A stretch of DNA of 37,102 nt, taken from the NCBI GenBank assembly GCA_028683555.1, contig JAQUHN010000015.1, positions 1 to 37,102 on the forward strand, in the 5' to 3' direction. Source of the DNA: Geobacteraceae bacterium. GTDB taxonomy: Bacteria; Desulfobacterota; Desulfuromonadia; Geobacterales; Geobacteraceae. Made by a program: the position numbers and the translations under genes. Shown piece after piece: positions 33,358-37,102 of the stretch. Numbering within the stretch: position 1 is the first letter of the stretch; every line of letters begins with the position of its first letter. The notes under the pieces are model-generated. The model saw nothing but the letters and a program-made list of their open reading frames with translations, searched no databases and was not told the DNA's origin.

Positions 33358-33998
33358 AGTTTTTTATCGACACGGCCGATGTTAAAGAAATCCGGGAGGC
33401 CAATGCCCTCGGGGTGCTGGACGGGGTAACCACCAACCCGTCGCTGATCGCCAAGTCCGGCCGTAATTTTATCGAAGTCATTAAAGAAATAACCGAAATC
33501 GTGGATGGCCCGATCTCCGCGGAGGTGGTTTCCCTTGACCACGAAGGCATGATCCGCGAAGCAGTGGAACTGGCCGCCATCCACCCCAATATCGTCGTCA
33601 AGGTTCCCATGACCCCGGAAGGACTCAAGGCGGTAAAGGCCCTTCACGGCAAGGGAATCAGAACCAACGTCACCCTGATCTTCTCCCCGCTGCAGGCGCT
33701 GCTGGCCGCCAAAGCCGGCGCATCCTACGTTTCCCCGTTCGTCGGCCGTCTCGACGATATCTCCCAGGACGGCATGGGGATCATCGAGGATATCCGCACC
33801 ATCTTCGACAACTACGGCTACGAGGCGGAAATCATCGTGGCCAGCGTCCGCAACCCGATCCACGTGCTGAACTCTGCGCTGATCGGTGCCGACATCGCCA
33901 CCATCCCTTACTCGGTCATTGCCCAGCTTTCCAAGCACCCGCTGACCGACAGCGGCATCGACAAGTTTTTGAAAGACTGGGAGAAGGTACCGAAGTAA
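33354..33998 (+). CDS. Transaldolase, small TalC/fructose-6-phosphate aldolase type
   Basis: The 214-residue TIM barrel matches the short transaldolase class rather than the ~320-residue TalB class. The Schiff-base lysine is K83 in [18 protein letters not shown] near 26 and SPFVGRLDD near 126 also fit. Members of this class include true transaldolases and fructose-6-phosphate aldolases, which sequence reading alone cannot separate; for a non-pentose-fermenting host, transaldolase of the pentose phosphate pathway is more likely. AGGAGG lies 6 nt upstream. Confidence 0.92.
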   Translation: MKFFIDTADVKEIREANALGVLDGVTTNPSLIAKSGRNFIEVIKEITEIVDGPISAEVVSLDHEGMIREAVELAAIHPNIVVKVPMTPEGLKAVKALHGKGIRTNVTLIFSPLQALLAAKAGASYVSPFVGRLDDISQDGMGIIEDIRTIFDNYGYEAEIIVASVRNPIHVLNSALIGADIATIPYSVIAQLSKHPLTDSGIDKFLKDWEKVPK

Positions 33999-34152
33999 TT
34001 TCCTTCTAGCACCATGAATCGCACCAATCACCGGCGAATCACTGGGTTAAATTTCCCTCGGCCTGCGGCCAGCTTCTCCCTCATGGAGCAGGGTTGAGTT
34101 ACTGAGCATCGCTGTTGGAAAAAAAGGATTATTCACATTTTTTGGAACGAGA

Positions 34153-34186
34153 AGGGGCGGGGATCGAGAGACCCCGCCCTTTTTTC
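34153..34186 (+). terminator. Strong terminator directly before pepN
   Basis: GGGCGGGG (34155-34162) pairs with CCCCGCCC (34172-34179) around a 9-nt loop, followed by seven T. It ends 20 bp before the pepN start, leaving no room for a promoter between, so it either stops incoming transcription or attenuates pepN. Confidence 0.9.
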
Positions 34187-34205
34187 ATCGGACTGCGAGG
34201 CCCCC

Positions 34206-36869
34206 ATGACCGACACACCCCATGCCACCATCTATCGAAAAGACTATACACCGCCCGATTACCTCGTCGATACCATCGAACTGCGCTTCGAGCTGGGCGA
34301 TGAAAACACCAAAGTCAACTCCCGCATGGCAATGCGGACCAATCCGGATGCCGCACCGGGAACACGACCGCTCCGCCTGGACGGCCACCGCGCAGCCCTG
34401 CTCGGCCTGACGCTCGACGGGATCCCCCTCCCGGCGGAACGATACACGGTTGAGGAACAAGCACTGACCATCCGCCAGCTGCCGACCGTTTTCACCCTGG
34501 AGGTGACCACCGAGATCCGGCCGCAGGACAATACCTTCCTCGAGGGACTCTACCGCTCCGGTGGCATGTTCTGCACCCAGTGCGAAGCCGAGGGTTTCCG
34601 TTCCATCACCTATTATCCGGACCGGCCCGATGTGTTGGCGGTCTATACCGTTACCATCGTTGCCGACAAGAAACGCTACCCGGTACTCCTGTCCAATGGC
34701 AACCCGGTGGAAAGCGGCGAACTCCCCGACGGGCGCCACTATGCGGTCTGGCACGACCCGTTCCCGAAACCCTGCTACCTGTTCGCCCTGGTAGCCGGCG
34801 ACCTGGTCTGCCATGAAGGGAAATTCATCACCTGCTCCGGCCGGGAGGTTACGTTGCGCATCTTTGTCGAAGAGAAGAACCGGCAGAAGTGCGACCATGC
34901 CCTCCGCTCCCTGCAGAAAGCCATGCGCTGGGACGAGGAAAAATTCGGCCGGGAATACGATCTGGACCTGTTCATGATCGTGGCGGTGGACGACTTCAAC
35001 ATGGGCGCGATGGAGAACAAGGGGCTCAACATCTTCAATTCCCGCTATGTGCTGGCCAGCCCGGCGACCGCCACCGACGACGATTTCCAAGCCATCGAGG
35101 AGGTGGTCGGCCACGAATACTTCCACAACTGGACCGGCAACCGGATCACCTGCCGCGACTGGTTCCAACTCTCGCTCAAGGAAGGGCTGACCATCTACCG
35201 CGACCAGGAATTCTCCGCCGATATGGAATCGCGCGGGGTGAAGCGGATCAGCGACGTGCGACTGCTCCGCACCCACCAGTTTGCCGAAGACGGCGGACCC
35301 ATGGCTCACCCGGTGCGCCCCGACTCCTACATGGAGATCAACAACTTCTATACCATGACCGTCTACCACAAGGGTGCCGAGCTGATCCGTATGATGCATA
35401 CCCTACTGGGTGACGAACGGTTCCGCCAGGGAATGGACCTCTACTTCGCCCGGCACGACGGCCAGGCGGTCACGGTGGAGGACTTCGTCCGGGCCATGGA
35501 GGACGCGGGCGGCAAGGATCTCGGTCAGTTCCGCCGCTGGTACGAACAGGCCGGCACCCCGCGCCTGGAGATCGGTGGCAGCTTTAATTCGGCCGCCGGG
35601 ACCTTTACCATGAGTGTCAGGCAAAACTGTCCGCCGACCCCGGGGCAGCCGGAAAAGCAGCCGTTCCACATCCCGCTGGCCATGGGACTGCGGGGACATA
35701 ACGGCGCTGAACTGCCCTGCTCCCTGGCCGGGGAAACAACGCCCGGAGCGACGAACCATATTCTGGAGATCACCCAAGCGGAGCAAACTTTCACCTTCAC
35801 CGGGTTGGCTGAAGAGCCGGTGCCGGCGCTGTTGCGCAGCTTCTCGGCCCCGGTCCGCCTCTCCTTCCCATGGAACCAGGAAGACCTGGTGCTGCTCATG
35901 GCCCAGGAACAAGACCCCTTCTGCCGCTGGGAAGCCGGGCAGCAGCTGGCCGGACAACTCCTCCTCGGGCTGGTGGCGGACCTGCAGGCGGAACATGAAC
36001 CACAGCTCGACCCCGGCTTCGTTGCCGCCTTCCGTGCCACCCTGACCAGCGGAGACAACGACCGGGCTTTCCTGGCCGAGGCGCTTACCCTGCCGTCCGA
36101 GGCCTACCTTGCCGAACTGATGGAGGTGGTTGATCCCACCGCCATCCACTGGGCCCGCCAGTTCGTTCGAAGGGGGCTTGCCGAGCAGCTGCGATCCGAT
36201 TTTCTGGCGGTACGGGCCGAATGCCAAAGCACCGCCCCTTATGCCGTGGACGACGGCCGGGCCGGAGAGCGACGATTGGCCAATCTCTGCCTCTCGTACC
36301 TGGTGACACTGGAGGATCCGGAAATCAATGAGTTCTGTCTCCGCCAGTTTCGCGAAGCGGACAACATGACCGACGTGATGGGCGCCCTCGTGCCCCTCGC
36401 CTCCTGCGACTGTCCGGAGCGGCGCACGGCTCTCGACGAATTTTACGACAAGTGGCGGGACGACCGCCAGGTGGTGGACAAATGGTTTGCAGTGCAGGCT
36501 TCTTCTACTTTGCCTGAGGCCCTGGCCGAGGTGACGAAACTTCTGCAGCATCCCGCCTTCGAGTTGACCAACCCCAACCGGTTCCGCTCCCTGGTGGGGG
36601 TCTTTTCCCAGGCCAACCAGGTCCGCTTTCACGATGCCAGCGGCTCCGGTTACCGCTTCTTCGGCGACCAGATGCTGCGGCTCATCCCGGTCAACCCGCA
36701 GGTGGCGGCCCGGCTACTGACCCCGCTCACCCGCTGGCGCCGCTTCGATCCGGCACGGCAGGCGCTCTTGCTCGAACAGCTGCGGCGCATCAAGGCGCTG
36801 CCTGATCTGCCGCGCGATGTTTTCGAGGTGGTGGAGAAAAGCCTGATAGGGAGTGAAGGAGGGAGCTGA
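34206..36869 (+). CDS. pepN: Aminopeptidase N (M1 zinc metallopeptidase)
   Basis: The 887-residue enzyme removes N-terminal residues from peptides in the cytoplasm. Order: N-terminal beta domain (1 to about 195); catalytic domain with the substrate-binding G267-A-M-E-N motif and the zinc site H303-E-Y-F-H307-x18-E326; a middle beta domain (about 450-550); and the C-terminal helical domain, as in E. coli PepN. The length is within 20 residues of that enzyme. The ATG has GAGG 5 nt upstream. Its promoter must lie upstream of the terminator at 34153 and was not identified. Confidence 0.97.
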   Translation: MTDTPHATIYRKDYTPPDYLVDTIELRFELGDENTKVNSRMAMRTNPDAAPGTRPLRLDGHRAALLGLTLDGIPLPAERYTVEEQALTIRQLPTVFTLEVTTEIRPQDNTFLEGLYRSGGMFCTQCEAEGFRSITYYPDRPDVLAVYTVTIVADKKRYPVLLSNGNPVESGELPDGRHYAVWHDPFPKPCYLFALVAGDLVCHEGKFITCSGREVTLRIFVEEKNRQKCDHALRSLQKAMRWDEEKFGREYDLDLFMIVAVDDFNMGAMENKGLNIFNSRYVLASPATATDDDFQAIEEVVGHEYFHNWTGNRITCRDWFQLSLKEGLTIYRDQEFSADMESRGVKRISDVRLLRTHQFAEDGGPMAHPVRPDSYMEINNFYTMTVYHKGAELIRMMHTLLGDERFRQGMDLYFARHDGQAVTVEDFVRAMEDAGGKDLGQFRRWYEQAGTPRLEIGGSFNSAAGTFTMSVRQNCPPTPGQPEKQPFHIPLAMGLRGHNGAELPCSLAGETTPGATNHILEITQAEQTFTFTGLAEEPVPALLRSFSAPVRLSFPWNQEDLVLLMAQEQDPFCRWEAGQQLAGQLLLGLVADLQAEHEPQLDPGFVAAFRATLTSGDNDRAFLAEALTLPSEAYLAELMEVVDPTAIHWARQFVRRGLAEQLRSDFLAVRAECQSTAPYAVDDGRAGERRLANLCLSYLVTLEDPEINEFCLRQFREADNMTDVMGALVPLASCDCPERRTALDEFYDKWRDDRQVVDKWFAVQASSTLPEALAEVTKLLQHPAFELTNPNRFRSLVGVFSQANQVRFHDASGSGYRFFGDQMLRLIPVNPQVAARLLTPLTRWRRFDPARQALLLEQLRRIKALPDLPRDVFEVVEKSLIGSEGGS

Positions 36870-36889
36870 ATACGTAGGGAACGCAAACT

Positions 36890-36920
36890 CTGTCGGCTTG
36901 AGCTTGACAGGACTTTTTTT
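36890..36920 (+). terminator. Probable terminator after pepN
   Basis: CTGTC (36890-36894) pairs with GACAG (36906-36910), with a few more pairs possible in the loop, followed by GAC and seven T. The stem is short, so efficiency may be modest. Confidence 0.5.
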
Positions 36921-36957
36921 ACATTTTGGCCGACCGCTGAGACTTTATCGGTAGAGC

Positions 36958-36996
36958 AGACCTGCCAGGTTTCCAAAAACCTGATATGGCTGTCAG
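36958..36996. repeat. Hairpin and inverted copy of the window-start repeat
   Basis: AGACCTGCCAG (36958-36968) and ATGGCTGTCAG (36986-36996) are the reverse complements of two blocks near the left end (117-127 and 101-111). Between them CAGGTTT and AAACCTG make a small hairpin. The remaining bases to 37102 show no gene. Confidence 0.55.
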
Positions 36997-37102
36997 TAGT
37001 CAAGAGGGAAAAAGCATCCCTACCCCTCTATTGAGGGTTTGTTCTTCGATATGTATCCCAGGGCACAGGTAGAGACGGGATCCTGTGGCGACGTTTGATC
37101 AC

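Noticed and set aside
34038-34098. 27-codon frame and GC hairpin between the transaldolase and pepN
   Set aside because: The frame has no ribosome site; the GGCC hairpin is short and lacks a T-run.
1-37102. CRISPR arrays, tRNA genes, insertion sequences, prophage genes
   Set aside because: No regularly spaced repeats, cloverleaf-like stretches, transposase, integrase or phage structural motifs were seen on either strand. The 'phage holin family' protein at 32077 is a chromosomal membrane protein.

Overview
This is a chromosomal segment of a Gram-negative bacterium, most likely from the Geobacter/Desulfuromonadales group. That placement is inference from gene content: a one-piece low-molecular-weight siroheme sulfite reductase, an F0-only ATP synthase cluster (atpZ-atpI-atpB-atpE without F1 genes), the hrcA-grpE-dnaK-dnaJ order under a CIRCE operator, a complete Tol-Pal operon, a 1511-residue glutamate synthase with no small subunit beside it, and degenerate low-complexity repeats between and inside genes. 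No tRNA, rRNA, CRISPR array, insertion sequence, phage or integrase gene was seen. Nearly everything is housekeeping.

Layout. Bases 1-13 are the first codons of a leftward gene. 252-3589 encode late cobalamin synthesis: a CobJ-CobQ fusion overlapping cbiB. An MFS transporter (3719-4963) and a small sulfite reductase (5120-5782) follow, closed by a bidirectional terminator. Leftward from 12803 come hemW, then the heat-shock cluster hrcA-grpE-dnaK-dnaJ, an exported phospholipase-D-like nuclease and two candidate tiny membrane peptides. Rightward from 13002 is tolQ-tolR-tolA-tolB-pal-cpoB. A TatA/TatB-family gene (leftward) and nadA (rightward) share a divergent promoter region with repeats. A gamma-carbonic anhydrase and hemL follow nadA. 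Next are the F0 genes and a cardiolipin synthase.

24700-27000 is the least ordinary part and is all leftward: hsp20, a 58-residue gene upstream of it, an HTH-nucleotidyltransferase fusion whose catalytic DxD reads ExE, and an 80-residue HTH protein with a Cys-rich tail behind a good sigma-54 promoter and a CRP/FNR-type palindrome. Then come the glutamate synthase (leftward), a small four-helix membrane protein, folK (possibly leaderless), a TRASH/YHS metal-binding protein, a transaldolase and pepN.

The points most worth following are: the repeat-derived linker that joins CobJ to CobQ; a compact structured element upstream of tolQ that carries two RNase P-like signature strings only about 45 nt apart; the tiny hydrophobic ORFs before the 5817 terminator; the ExE nucleotidyltransferase with an inverted repeat at its promoter; and the sigma-54 driven Cys-rich HTH protein. 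No clearly new multi-gene system is visible. Promoters, operators and RNA structures are pattern matches by eye and were not computed.
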